DNA of 64,000 nt from Marmoricola sp. URHB0036. GTDB taxonomy: Bacteria > Actinomycetota > Actinomycetes > Propionibacteriales > Nocardioidaceae. Below, piece after piece: positions 24,373-32,396 of the stretch; positions within the stretch are counted from its first letter, which is position 1, and each line of letters begins with the position of its first letter. A program made the translations under genes and the position numbers. Location: positions 124,001-188,000 of the forward strand of contig NZ_AUEP01000010.1 of the NCBI RefSeq assembly GCF_000426045.1. Reading direction: 5' to 3'. The notes under the pieces are model-generated. The model made no database searches. It was not told the DNA's origin and saw only the letters and a list, made by a program, of their open reading frames with translations.

Positions 24373-25955
24373 CCACGCCTCCCGGTCAGTCGTCGGACCC
24401 GGTGATGGGCCAGCGCGGCGCGGGCAGCGTTCATGCCCGCGGCGCCGTGCACCCCGCCGCCGGGGTGGGCCGAGGCGCCACCGAGGTAGAGGCCGGGTAC
24501 GCCGGTCTCGGCCCGTCCCAGACCCGGGACCGGGCGGAGCACCAGCTCCTGACGCAGCCGGGAGGTGCCGCCGTTGATGGCACCGCCGATGAGGTTGGCG
24601 TCACGGCTCTCCAGCTCGTGGGGGCCCAGGATGCGCCGCTGAGACACCAGCGAGCCGAACCCGGGCGCGAGCCTCTCGAACCGCGCCTGCATCCGGTCGG
24701 CGAACCGTTCGAGGTCGTCCTGGTCCCAGGCTCCGCGGATGCCGCCGTCACCGGCGTCGCTGCGGGTCTTCTGCGGCACGTGGGTGTAGGCCCACATCGA
24801 CTCGGTACCGGGAGGCGATCGCGTCGGGTCGCTCGTCGTCATCTGACCGGCCAGCATGAACGGCCGCGCGGGGATGTAGCCGTCGGAGACCTGGCTGGTC
24901 GCCTCGACCATGTCGGCGACGCTGTCCGCGATGTGCACGGTGCCCGGTGCCTTGGCAGGCGCACTGGCCCAGGGGACCGGTCCGCTCAGAGCCCAGTCGA
25001 CCTTCACCGTCGACGGGTCGAGCTGGAAGCGGCGCATCCCGTGACGGACGCGTGCGGGTACGACGGAGGGGTCCAGCAGGTCACCGTACAGCCTGGGCGC
25101 GACGACCGTCGCCACCACGGCCCGCTCGGCGGTGAAGGTCTCACCGCCCGCGTGCACGGTGCGGGCGCGTCCGTGCGAGGTACCGATGTGGTCGACCGGC
25201 GAGGAGCACCGCACCTCCCCACCCAACGACCGCAGTCGCCGGGCCAGGGCCTGGGTCAGCTCTCCTGCCCCGCCCTCGGGCACCGGGAAGCCACCCGTCT
25301 GGCCCATCATGCTCATCAGGAGTGCCATCAGCCCGGACCCGCGCTCGTCGAGCGGGATGTCGGCGTGGCCGGCGTTGCCGGCGAGCAGAACCTGCGGTGC
25401 CTCTCCACCGAACCACGCTCGCCCGAGCTCGTCGGCGGGAGTCAGCAGGTCCTTGACCAGCGAGGGACCACCGGCGCGGGGGAGCCGGAGCAACCCACCG
25501 ATCGAGGCTCGCACGGGCGGAAACGGGGTCAGCAGTCCCTGGATCAGCTGCTCGCCGATGACGTCCCACCGGTCGCACAGCTCCAGCCAGGCGCTGCCGT
25601 CCCCGGGGTGCCGGTCGTCGAACCAGCCGGCGGTGACCTGACGGTCGCGGTCGAGCAGGGCCCAGGACCCGTCGGGGAGGGGATGGCCCAGCACGGCGGG
25701 TGCGTGTCGCCAGACCAGGCCGTGCTCCTCGAGACGGAAGGAGTGGATCGTCGGCGACGCGGCTGCGAGCGGGTAGAACGCGCTGAAGGTGTCGTGCACG
25801 AAGTCCGGATGCACGTCGTTGTCACTCCGGACCGCGCCGCCGAGGTCGGGTTGTTCCTCCAGCACGAGCACCGACCAGCCGGCGTCGACGAGGTGGTTGG
25901 CGGCGACCAGGCCGTTGGGTCCCGAGCCGATGACGATCGCGTCGTACCGGTTCAC
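24369..25955 (-). CDS. CrtI/PYROXD2-like FAD-dependent oxidoreductase
   Basis: The 528-aa flavoprotein belongs to the phytoene-desaturase/PYROXD2-like amine-oxidase superfamily. The N-terminus 'DAIVIGSGPNGLVAANHLV' is the ADP-binding dinucleotide fold, followed by 'LVLEEQPDLGGAVRS'. The substrate region includes 'PEGGAGELTQALARRLRSLGGEV'. The C-terminal FAD motif is 'GVPGLYLGGASAHPGGGVHGAAGMNAA'. No carotenoid synthesis genes lie next to it, so the substrate is unknown. The small gene at 24115 overlaps its stop. The SRPBCC gene at 25985 lies 29 bp upstream and is co-directional. Confidence 0.85.
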   Translation of the reverse strand: MNRYDAIVIGSGPNGLVAANHLVDAGWSVLVLEEQPDLGGAVRSDNDVHPDFVHDTFSAFYPLAAASPTIHSFRLEEHGLVWRHAPAVLGHPLPDGSWALLDRDRQVTAGWFDDRHPGDGSAWLELCDRWDVIGEQLIQGLLTPFPPVRASIGGLLRLPRAGGPSLVKDLLTPADELGRAWFGGEAPQVLLAGNAGHADIPLDERGSGLMALLMSMMGQTGGFPVPEGGAGELTQALARRLRSLGGEVRCSSPVDHIGTSHGRARTVHAGGETFTAERAVVATVVAPRLYGDLLDPSVVPARVRHGMRRFQLDPSTVKVDWALSGPVPWASAPAKAPGTVHIADSVADMVEATSQVSDGYIPARPFMLAGQMTTSDPTRSPPGTESMWAYTHVPQKTRSDAGDGGIRGAWDQDDLERFADRMQARFERLAPGFGSLVSQRRILGPHELESRDANLIGGAINGGTSRLRQELVLRPVPGLGRAETGVPGLYLGGASAHPGGGVHGAAGMNAARAALAHHRVRRLTGRRG

Positions 25956-25984
25956 GGCTGGATCACTTCTGAGTCACTTCTGGG

Positions 25985-26422
25985 TCACGGTCGGCGTTCG
26001 GCCAGGAAGGCCAGGCGACGCAGGCTCTCGGTGTTGCGCCACTGGATGCCAGGTGCGCGCACCGGTTTGGGCACCAGCTTGCCGGGCCCGCTCGCGGCGT
26101 CCTCGCTCATCACGACTCGGGTGCCGGCGCCCTGGACGCTGAGGTCGAGCGTCACGTCGGCCTCGCCGAGGAACGGCCAGGCCTTGGCACGCAAGGACAG
26201 CTTCTGGAGCGGCTCGCACGCGGTGATCTCGGTGTCGTCGTCGAGCACCGCCGGCCAGACGCCGACCGAGTGGTGGATCCGCGACCCGACAGCCGGCCAG
26301 TCCTCGTCGACGTCTCGCATGCGCGTGGCTCCGACGACCCAGAGGGGGTAGAGCCAGCCGTCGGCCAACACCTCCCAGACGCGCTGCGGGGTGGTGTTGA
26401 TGACGCGCTCGACGGTGGTCAT
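25985..26422 (-). CDS. SRPBCC-family (START-like) protein
   Basis: The product is 145 aa and has the polyketide-cyclase/START-like (SRPBCC) pattern: 'VERVINTTPQRVWEVLADGWLYPLWVVGATRMR' at the N-terminus, then 'GVWPAVLDDDTEITACEPLQKLSLRAKAWP' and a C-terminal helix. Such proteins bind hydrophobic ligands. The ATG at 26422 is preferred over an upstream ATG by alignment. It may be co-transcribed with the downstream oxidoreductase, with which similar SRPBCC genes are often paired; this is inference. Confidence 0.78.
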   Translation of the reverse strand: MTTVERVINTTPQRVWEVLADGWLYPLWVVGATRMRDVDEDWPAVGSRIHHSVGVWPAVLDDDTEITACEPLQKLSLRAKAWPFLGEADVTLDLSVQGAGTRVVMSEDAASGPGKLVPKPVRAPGIQWRNTESLRRLAFLAERRP

Positions 26423-26514
26423 GTGCGTGAAGGTACCCGGCAATCGGACCGGCACACTCCGGGGACAGGACCAGCCCCGGTCGACTGACCGGAGCTGGTG
26501 GTGTGTCGCGATGA

Positions 26515-26591
26515 TGGCGACCCCGACGGGACTCGAACCCGCGGCCTCCGCCGTGACAGGGCGGCGCGCTAACCAACTGCGCTACGGGGCC
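26515..26591 (-). tRNA. tRNA-Asp (GTC)
   Basis: The minus strand shows acceptor GGCCCCG/CGGGGTC, D-arm TAGCGCAGTTGGTTAGC, anticodon stem CCGCC/GGCGG around CTGTCAC (anticodon GTC), and T-arm GCGGGTTCGAGTCCCGT. The discriminator is G and a CCA end is encoded. Confidence 0.97.
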
Positions 26592-26675
26592 TGGATGGTG
26601 CTGTGCAACGTGCGGTTCGCTCTGGAAGCGAAGCCACGGAATGCTAACCCATACGGGGGGTCGCTTCCGAATCGA

Positions 26676-26712
26676 GCACCCCCAACGGGATTCGAACCCG
26701 TGCTACCGCCGT
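26676..26712 (-). repeat. Duplicated 3' half of tRNA-Glu
   Basis: A 37-bp stretch identical to 26743-26779 (the tRNA-Glu from the anticodon 3' stem to the discriminator) is repeated 67 bp downstream of the intact gene. The 5' half is absent, so it cannot fold as a tRNA. A GGGGTC/GACCCC hairpin at about 26722-26738 lies between the two copies. This is either an old attachment-site scar or a local duplication. Confidence 0.9.
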
Positions 26713-26743
26713 TGGCGGAGCCGGGGTCGGGACCCCGCACCCG

Positions 26744-26816
26744 CACCCCCAACGGGATTCGAACCCGTGCTACCGCCGTGAAAGGGCGGGGTCCTGGGCC
26801 GCTAGACGATGGGGGC
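26744..26816 (-). tRNA. tRNA-Glu (TTC)
   Basis: Acceptor GCCCCCA pairs with TGGGGGT, the D-arm is TCGTCTAGCGGCCCAGGA, the anticodon stem CCGCC/GGCGG encloses CTTTCAC with anticodon TTC, and the T-arm is ACGGGTTCGAATCCCGT. The discriminator is G and no CCA is encoded. Its 3' half is repeated at 26676-26712. Confidence 0.96.
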
Positions 26817-26870
26817 CCGATGCGCCCGGCGGGCCGAGCGCAACGGAGGAAAGTGTAGGGGACCGCCCGG

Positions 26871-27227
26871 TCAGGCGTAGCCGAGGTCGTGGAGCTCGTC
26901 GTCGTCGATGCCGAAGTGGTGCGCGATCTCGTGTACGACGGTGATGCGGACCTCCTCGACGAGCTCCTCGGCCGACTCGCACATCCGCAGCAACGGCCCG
27001 CGGTAGACGAAGATCCGGTCGGGCGGCAGGAAGGTGTAGCTGCTGTCGCGCTCGGTGAGCGGGATGCCGTCGTACAGGCCGAGCAGGTCGGGGTCGTCAG
27101 CGGGCGGCTCCGGCTCGACGAGTACGACGCAGTTGTCGATCAGGCTGGTCAGCTCGGCAGGGATCCCGTCGAGCGCCTCGGCCACCAGCGCGTCGAACTC
27201 GTCCTCGCCGACCTGCATGCCGCTCAC
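26871..27227 (-). CDS. Small zincin-type metallopeptidase family protein
   Basis: The product is 118 aa (115 if the ATG at 27218 is used) and belongs to the small 'metallopeptidase family' of actinobacteria (DUF1025, minimal zincin fold). The zinc motif 'VVHEIAHHFGIDDDELHDLGY' at the C-terminus gives HExxH and a downstream acidic/His residue. The N-terminal part is 'FDALVAEALDGIPAELTSLIDNCVVLVE', and 'DRIFVYRGPLLR' lies in the middle. The GTG at 27227 overlaps the P450 stop (GTGA), so the two are co-translated. Proteolytic activity has not been shown for most members. Confidence 0.86.
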   Translation of the reverse strand: MSGMQVGEDEFDALVAEALDGIPAELTSLIDNCVVLVEPEPPADDPDLLGLYDGIPLTERDSSYTFLPPDRIFVYRGPLLRMCESAEELVEEVRITVVHEIAHHFGIDDDELHDLGYA

Positions 27228-28549
27228 GCCACGCGGTCGCCGGACGGGACGAGGCGCGCCGGGAGCCGCTCGTAGCCACGCAGGATGCGGGTCGGTCTCC
27301 GGGTTGCGCCGGCTTCGAGCCGGAGGTCGGGGAAGCGCTCGAGCAGGGTCCGCAGACCGACCTCGCCCTCCATGCGTGCGAGGGCGGCGCCGAGGCAGTA
27401 GTGGCGACCGGCGGAGAAGGAGACGTGGTCGCGGGCGTTGGGCCGGCCGACGAGGAAGGTGTCCGGGTCGTCGAAGACACCGGGATCGCGGTTGGCCCCG
27501 GCGAGCAGGGTGGTGACGACCTCGCCCCGTCGTACGGGCACACCGGCGACGACCGTGTCCGCGGTGCACAGCCGGCCGGTCAGCAGCACCGGGGGATCGA
27601 CGCGGAGGACCTCGTCGACGGCGTTGGGCCACAGCGACGGGTCCTCGCGCAGCCGCTGGAGCTGGTCGGGGTGCTGCAGCAGCAGCGCGATGCCGTTGCC
27701 CAGCAGGTTGACGGTGGTCTCGAAGCCGGCCGCCAGCACGAGCCCGGCCGTGGCCTTGAGCTCGGCGTCGTCGAGCCCGACGCCCTCCTCCTGGACGCGT
27801 ACGAGCTGGCTCATCAGGTCGTCGCCCGACTCGCGCCGCAGGTGGTTCAGGTGCGCGTCGAGCCAGGTCTCGAACTCCTTCAGGCCTCGCTCGACGCGAC
27901 GGAACTCGCGGAACCCCAGACCGAGGTCGAGGCTGGGCGCCGCGGCGTTGCCGAACTCGAGCACCCGCTCGCGGTCCTCCGGCGGTACGCCGAGGATCTC
28001 GGCGATCACGGTCACCGGTAGCTGGCTGCAGTACGCCGCGACGAGGTCGACCGGGCTGCTCGGGTCGAGGGAGTCGAGCAGCTCGTCGGCGATCTGCTGG
28101 GTGCGACCACGGAGGTTCTCCACCGCCCTGGCCGTGAACACCCGCGTGACCAGCTTGCGGTAGCGGGTGTGGTCGGGCGGCTCGCTGACCAGCAGCGAGG
28201 GGGGCACCAGAGGCCCGAGCTGGTCGGGATCCTCGGCCCACACGCCGATGCGACCGAGCAACCCCTCTCCGGGCTCGAAGATGCCGGACCGGAAGTCGCT
28301 GCTGGTGAGCACGTCCTTCACGGTCGGGAGCGTGGCGGTGATCAGGGCGTACTTCGACCGGTGCAACGGCCCGCTGGCGCGGATCTCGTCAGCGAGGTCG
28401 TAGAGCCCCTCGCTGTCCTCGACCACCCCGCCGGCGATCAGGCGGCCCTGTACGTCGCCCTGGCGCGCGGCCCGGCGCATCAGCACCTTGGGCAGTCCGT
28501 GGCCCAGGGCCCACCGCACCGTGGGCTTCACCGGCTCGAGCAACGACAT
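27224..28549 (-). CDS. Cytochrome P450
   Basis: This 441-aa soluble bacterial P450 has the I-helix motif 'GLVLAAGFETTVNLLGNGI', the K-helix 'VDEVLRVDPP', and the heme-binding loop 'VSFSAGRHYCLGAALARME' with the cysteine thiolate. It also has 'VSEPPDHTRYRKLVTRVFTARAV' near residue 125. Substrate and redox partners are unknown, as no ferredoxin gene is adjacent. The ATG at 28549 is preceded by AGGAGCAGGG, which supports it over an upstream ATG. The zincin gene overlaps its stop. Confidence 0.93.
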   Translation of the reverse strand: MSLLEPVKPTVRWALGHGLPKVLMRRAARQGDVQGRLIAGGVVEDSEGLYDLADEIRASGPLHRSKYALITATLPTVKDVLTSSDFRSGIFEPGEGLLGRIGVWAEDPDQLGPLVPPSLLVSEPPDHTRYRKLVTRVFTARAVENLRGRTQQIADELLDSLDPSSPVDLVAAYCSQLPVTVIAEILGVPPEDRERVLEFGNAAAPSLDLGLGFREFRRVERGLKEFETWLDAHLNHLRRESGDDLMSQLVRVQEEGVGLDDAELKATAGLVLAAGFETTVNLLGNGIALLLQHPDQLQRLREDPSLWPNAVDEVLRVDPPVLLTGRLCTADTVVAGVPVRRGEVVTTLLAGANRDPGVFDDPDTFLVGRPNARDHVSFSAGRHYCLGAALARMEGEVGLRTLLERFPDLRLEAGATRRPTRILRGYERLPARLVPSGDRVA

Positions 28550-28642
28550 CCCTGCTCCTGTCCTCGGGTACGGCACCGAGTCTGCCGGACCCGCGGTGAG
28601 GTCGGGGCGGGCTGTGTCGGAGGTCTCCTCCAGCGAGCTCCC

Positions 28643-28714
28643 CCGGACATGCGAATGTGGCGGGTGAGCCGGAAGTCCGGCTCGCCCGCCACATCAGTGA
28701 CACTCGCATGTCCG
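28643..28714. repeat. Palindromic element, copy 1 (GGACATGCGAATGT family)
   Basis: The outer arms CGGACATGCGA and TCGCATGTCCG enclose a second palindrome, ATGTGGCGGGTGAGCCGGA / TCCGGCTCGCCCGCCACAT. The 72-bp element can therefore form a long cruciform. It lies 3' of the desaturase gene and 5' of the P450 gene. A second copy with the same outer words is at 62088-62158. Confidence 0.9.
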
Positions 28715-28743
28715 CGGGCGGCCCCCCGGCCCGCCCGAGGTCC

Positions 28744-29892
28744 TCAGGCGGCGACCGGGCGCTCCTCGCGCTGCGGGAGCGGCGTCGGGGTCGCGTTGGT
28801 GCCCATGAAGTTGTTGGGCAGCGACAGGCGGATCACCTTGTGCCAGGCCGAGGCGACCTGGCTCACCAGCGAGCCGGTCGTGTACTCGAGGCCGTAGCGC
28901 TCGAAGACGTCCTTCACGTGGGGCGCGATCTCCTTGTAGCGGTTGCTGGGGAGGTCGGGGAACAGGTGGTGCTCGATCTGGAAGGACAGGTTGCCGGTCA
29001 TCATGTGCATCGCGTTGGAGCCGGAGACGTTGGCCGAGCCGAGCATCTGACGGACGTACCACTCGCCCTTGCTCTCGCCCTCGATGGAGTGCTTCTCGAA
29101 GGTCTGCACGCCCTCGGGGAAGTGGCCGCACATGATCACCGAGTGGGTCCACAGGTTGCGGACCAGGTTGGCGGTGAAGTTTGCGGTGATGGTGTGCAGG
29201 AACGACGGGCCCGACAGGATCGGGTGGACGACGTAGTCCTTGGTCACCTGGCGACGGATCTTGCGGCCGGTGGCGCGGAGCTTGGCCTTGAACGCCGGGG
29301 TCTTCGTGAGCTTCTTCTTGATCGCGCGACCGAGCTCGAGGTCGTAGGCCGCGATGCCGTACTCGAAGAAGCAGGCGTTGATGAAGTTCCACAGCGGCTG
29401 CGCGAGGTAGACGGGGTGCCAGCGCTGGTCCTCGTCGACGCGCATGATGCCGTAGCCGAGGTCGTTGTCCTTGCCGACGACGTTGGTGAAGTTGTGGTGC
29501 AGCTCGTTGTGCGAGTGCTTCCACTGCTCGGCCGGCGAGGCGTTGTCCCACTCCCACGTCGTGGAGTGGATCTTCGGGTCACGCATCCAGTCCCACTGGC
29601 CGTGCATGACGTTGTGGCCGATCTCCATGTTCTCGAGGATCTTGGCGACCGAGAGGCCCGCCGTACCCACGAACCAGGCCGGCGGGAACAGCGAGAACAG
29701 GAGTACGGCGCGCGAGCCGAGCTCGAGCTTGCGCTGGGTGTCGATGACCTTGCGGATGTACGCCGCGTCGCTGGCCCCGCGCTTCTCGATGAACTCGGCG
29801 CGGATCGCGTCGAGCTCGCGACCGATCTCCTCGATGTCCTCGGGGGACAGGTGGTCGATGGGGCTGGTGGGCTTCTTCTGCAGGACGGTCAT
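28744..29892 (-). CDS. Membrane fatty acid (acyl-CoA) desaturase, DesA3-like
   Basis: The product is 382 aa and belongs to the membrane fatty acid desaturases that insert a double bond using O2 and a di-iron centre. The three histidine boxes are clear: 'HNVMHGQWDW', 'HNELHHNFTNV' and 'QIEHHLFPDLPSNRYKEIAP'. Hydrophobic segments occur around 'AVLLFSLFPPAWFVGTAGLSV' and the middle of the protein. The ATG at 29892 has CAAGGAGAG before it. The next upstream gene (29927) encodes a reductase, matching the DesA3/Rv3230c arrangement known from Mycobacterium. Confidence 0.93.
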   Translation of the reverse strand: MTVLQKKPTSPIDHLSPEDIEEIGRELDAIRAEFIEKRGASDAAYIRKVIDTQRKLELGSRAVLLFSLFPPAWFVGTAGLSVAKILENMEIGHNVMHGQWDWMRDPKIHSTTWEWDNASPAEQWKHSHNELHHNFTNVVGKDNDLGYGIMRVDEDQRWHPVYLAQPLWNFINACFFEYGIAAYDLELGRAIKKKLTKTPAFKAKLRATGRKIRRQVTKDYVVHPILSGPSFLHTITANFTANLVRNLWTHSVIMCGHFPEGVQTFEKHSIEGESKGEWYVRQMLGSANVSGSNAMHMMTGNLSFQIEHHLFPDLPSNRYKEIAPHVKDVFERYGLEYTTGSLVSQVASAWHKVIRLSLPNNFMGTNATPTPLPQREERPVAA

Positions 29893-29903
29893 GGGCTCTC
29901 CTT

Positions 29904-29924
29904 GTGGTTGAGCTTGTCGAAACC
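29904..29924. repeat. REP-type half element between reductase and desaturase genes
   Basis: GTGGTTGAGCTTGTCGAAACC is an imperfect palindromic word (read on the minus strand as GGTTTCGACAAGCTCAACCA) that is widespread between genes in Nocardioides-like genomes. Here it lies in the 34-bp gap between two co-directional genes, just upstream of the desaturase ribosome-binding site. Confidence 0.6.
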
Positions 29925-29926
29925 GG

Positions 29927-31063
29927 TCAGTGGTCGATCTGGCAGCTGCCGGCGGCAGCGTTGATGCAGGTCTGGATGCGGACGCCGTCACCCTCGACGG
30001 CGGTGGTGATCTCGCCGGTGCGCAGGTCTCGCACGGAGCCCTCGCGCATCGGCAGCACGCAGCCGTAGCAGATGCCCATGCGGCACCCGCTCGGCATGAG
30101 TACGCCGGCCTCCTCGGCCTGCTCGAGGATGGGCCGATCGCCGGTCGCCTCGAGGGTGGTGCCGTTCTTCAGGAAGCTGACGGTGCCGCCCTCGCCGACG
30201 ACCAGGGGCGTGACGCGGAACTGCTCGGTGAGCAGCGTCATCCCGCGCTCGGCGTGGTGGGTCTCGAGGGCGTCGAGCAGGCCGGCGGGACCGCACGCGA
30301 AGGTGGTGCGCTCCTGCAGGTCGGGCACGAGCTCGTCGAGGTCGTCGACGTCGAGGATGCCGTGCTCGTCGTCGTACCGCGCGACCAGGCGGATCATCCC
30401 GGCCTCGTCGAGCGAGCGCAGGTTGTCGATGAAGATCGAGTGCGGCTCGCTGGGTGCGACGTGCACGACGGTGACGTCGAAGTCGGCGCTCCGCTCGAGG
30501 CGCACCGCGCCGGAGTCGGCGACCGGGAACAGGTTGCGCAGCATCCCGATGACCGGGGTGATGCCGGACCCGGCGGTGACGAACAGGAACTTGCCGCCCT
30601 CGGGCGGGAGCACGAACTCGCCGGCAGCCTGCTCGAGGTGGACGAGGGTGCCGGGACGGCAGTCGCGGACGATGTGGTTGCTGACCTTGCCCTCCGGCAC
30701 CGCCTTGACGGTGATGGAGATGTGGCCGTCGGCCCGCGGACCGTGGGTCAGCGAGTAGGCCCGCCACAGGCGGACGCCGTCGACGTCGATGCCGACGCGG
30801 ACGTACTGCCCGGGGATGTGTCCCGCCCAGTCGGCGCCGGGCTTGATCACCAGGGTCGCGGCGTCCTCGGTCTCGGGCGTCACCGAGACGACCCGGCCGC
30901 GGAGGTCGGCGCCGCGGCGCAACGGGTTGAACACGTCGAGGTAGTCGGCCGGCACCAGCGGTGTCGCGGCCAGCTCGGCGAGGCGGCGGGCGCCGTCGCG
31001 GATCGAACGGCCCAGCGCCAGGGGACGCCAGGCGTCGCCGGTGGGGAAGGTCGTCGTGGCCAT
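29927..31063 (-). CDS. Ferredoxin reductase with C-terminal [2Fe-2S] domain (desaturase partner)
   Basis: The product is 378 aa. A FAD-binding domain ('PGQYVRVGIDVDGVRLWRAYSLTH') is followed by an NAD(P)-binding domain ('LFVTAGSGITPVIGMLRNLFP', 'TFACGPAGLLDALE') and a plant-type ferredoxin domain with cluster cysteines in 'PSGCRMGICYGCVLPM' and a later 'RIQTCINAAAGSC'. It resembles Rv3230c, which passes electrons from NADPH to DesA3, and it is directly upstream of the desaturase gene. It is divergent from the PucR-type regulator, with 85 bp between starts. Confidence 0.93.
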   Translation of the reverse strand: MATTTFPTGDAWRPLALGRSIRDGARRLAELAATPLVPADYLDVFNPLRRGADLRGRVVSVTPETEDAATLVIKPGADWAGHIPGQYVRVGIDVDGVRLWRAYSLTHGPRADGHISITVKAVPEGKVSNHIVRDCRPGTLVHLEQAAGEFVLPPEGGKFLFVTAGSGITPVIGMLRNLFPVADSGAVRLERSADFDVTVVHVAPSEPHSIFIDNLRSLDEAGMIRLVARYDDEHGILDVDDLDELVPDLQERTTFACGPAGLLDALETHHAERGMTLLTEQFRVTPLVVGEGGTVSFLKNGTTLEATGDRPILEQAEEAGVLMPSGCRMGICYGCVLPMREGSVRDLRTGEITTAVEGDGVRIQTCINAAAGSCQIDH

Positions 31064-31148
31064 GTATCCAGAGTGGTGTGAAAACCGGTTAAAGTCATGA
31101 CCAGAGCGCGTGAATCAACCCTGCTCGATTGTTCGCGGAGGACAAAAG
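31064..31148. promoter_or_regulatory. Divergent promoter region with AACCGGTT palindrome
   Basis: The 85-bp gap between the reductase gene (leftward) and the regulator gene (rightward) is AT-rich for this genome. It contains GAAAACCGGTTAAAG around 31081, with the perfect 8-bp palindrome AACCGGTT at 31083-31090. That is a plausible operator for the divergently encoded regulator. A GGAGG lies 7 bp before the regulator ATG. Confidence 0.5.
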
Positions 31149-32333
31149 ATGGTCGATGAAGTGACGCCCACCACGCTCAGGCTCAGTCGAGACACCGTCA
31201 CGGAGCTGCAACGCATCCTGCCCGACGTCGCCGAGGGCACCGTCTCGGCCATCATCGACGACGTTCCGAGCTACTCCGACGCCCTCAGTGGGGCGATGGG
31301 CGAGACCATCCGGATGGCCGTGGAGACGGCGCTCGGCGGGTTCGTGCAGCTGGCCGCCCGGTCCCAGGGTGAGCGAGCCCCACAACCGACGGCGGTCGCG
31401 GTCGACGGCGCCTACCAGCTCGGTCGTGGGGAGGCGCGCAGCGGCCGGACGGTCGACGCCCTGCTCTCGGCGTACCGGATCGGCGCGCGGGTCTCCTGGC
31501 GCGAGCTGTCCTCCGCAGCGGTGCGCACGGGAGTCGACGCCGAGACGCTCGTGCTGTTCGCGGAGCTGGTCTTCGCCTACATCGAGCAGCTCTCGGCCGC
31601 CAGCCTGGCCGGGCACAACGACGAGCTGGAGACCACCGGGCGCGTGCGCCAGCGCCTGCTCGAGCGCCTGGCCCAGAACCTCGTCGACGGATCGCCCGCC
31701 GAGGCGGTGGAGGCCGCGATTGCCCGCGCCGACTGGACGCCGCCGCGCACGCTCACGGCGGTGATCGTGCCGGAGTCGCAGGTCCGCGGCGTGCTCGGCC
31801 TGGTCTCTTCGGAGACCCTGCGCGCGACCGATGCGCTGTCCGCCGAGGAGGGCGAGGGCGTCGCCCTGCTGCTCGTCCCCGACGTGCACGGCCGCGCCCG
31901 TCGATCGCTGCTGCGGACGCTCGAGGGCCGCGGCGCCGTCGCCGGACCGGCTCGGCCCTGGGCCCAGGTGCGCGAGTCGCACGAGCGCGCCCTGCGCGTA
32001 CGCCGTCTCGGGCTCGGCACCGACACCGAGGAGCACCTCGCCGAGCTGGTCCTCAGCGCCGACCCCGCGGCGTACGCCGACCTGCGCGCCCGCGTGCTCG
32101 CCCCGCTCGACAAGCTGCGCGACTCCAGCGCCGAGAAGCTGACCGAGACCCTGCGCTCCTGGCTGCTCCACCACGGCCGCCGCGACGCCGTGGCCGCCGA
32201 GCTGTTCGTGCACCCCCAGACCGTCCGCTACCGCATGGGCCAGCTCCGCGAGGTCTTCGGCGACCGTCTCGAGGACCCCCACGCCATCCTCGAGCTCACC
32301 ATCGCGCTCGGGCTGGTCGACCAGGACGGATAG
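31149..32333 (+). CDS. PucR/CdaR-type transcriptional regulator
   Basis: The product is 394 aa. The N-terminal 200 residues are helical ('EAALGGFVQLA', 'RTVDALLSAYRIGARVSWRELS'), like the unnamed domain found in actinobacterial PucR-type regulators. The C-terminal region ends in the characteristic helix-turn-helix 'LLHHGRRDAVAAELFVHPQTVRYRMGQLREVFG'. It probably controls the divergent reductase-desaturase pair and itself. The ATG at 31149 has GGAGGACAAAAG upstream. The TAG stop is inside the left arm of a palindromic element (32328-32394). Confidence 0.88.
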   Translation: MVDEVTPTTLRLSRDTVTELQRILPDVAEGTVSAIIDDVPSYSDALSGAMGETIRMAVETALGGFVQLAARSQGERAPQPTAVAVDGAYQLGRGEARSGRTVDALLSAYRIGARVSWRELSSAAVRTGVDAETLVLFAELVFAYIEQLSAASLAGHNDELETTGRVRQRLLERLAQNLVDGSPAEAVEAAIARADWTPPRTLTAVIVPESQVRGVLGLVSSETLRATDALSAEEGEGVALLLVPDVHGRARRSLLRTLEGRGAVAGPARPWAQVRESHERALRVRRLGLGTDTEEHLAELVLSADPAAYADLRARVLAPLDKLRDSSAEKLTETLRSWLLHHGRRDAVAAELFVHPQTVRYRMGQLREVFGDRLEDPHAILELTIALGLVDQDG

Positions 32334-32394
32334 TCCAGAACGAAAGGCCGCTCCACGAAGGCTGGCGACCGGTCATGTGTTCTGGACTATCCGG
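32328..32394. repeat. Palindromic element, copy 1 (CCGGATAGTCCAGAAC family)
   Basis: GGATAGTCCAGAAC (32328-32341) and GTTCTGGACTATCC (32379-32392) are exact reverse complements. The inner sequence shares GACCGG and AGCGGC words with copy 2 at 36202-36270. It contains the regulator's stop codon at its left end, and its right flank holds the stop of the convergent gene, so it may be a two-way terminator. Confidence 0.9.
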
Positions 32395-32396
32395 CT

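Noticed and set aside
26593-26743. A further complete tRNA beside tRNA-Glu
   Set aside because: The stretch holding the duplicated T-arm has no matching 5' half, D-arm or acceptor strand, so it is only a partial copy.
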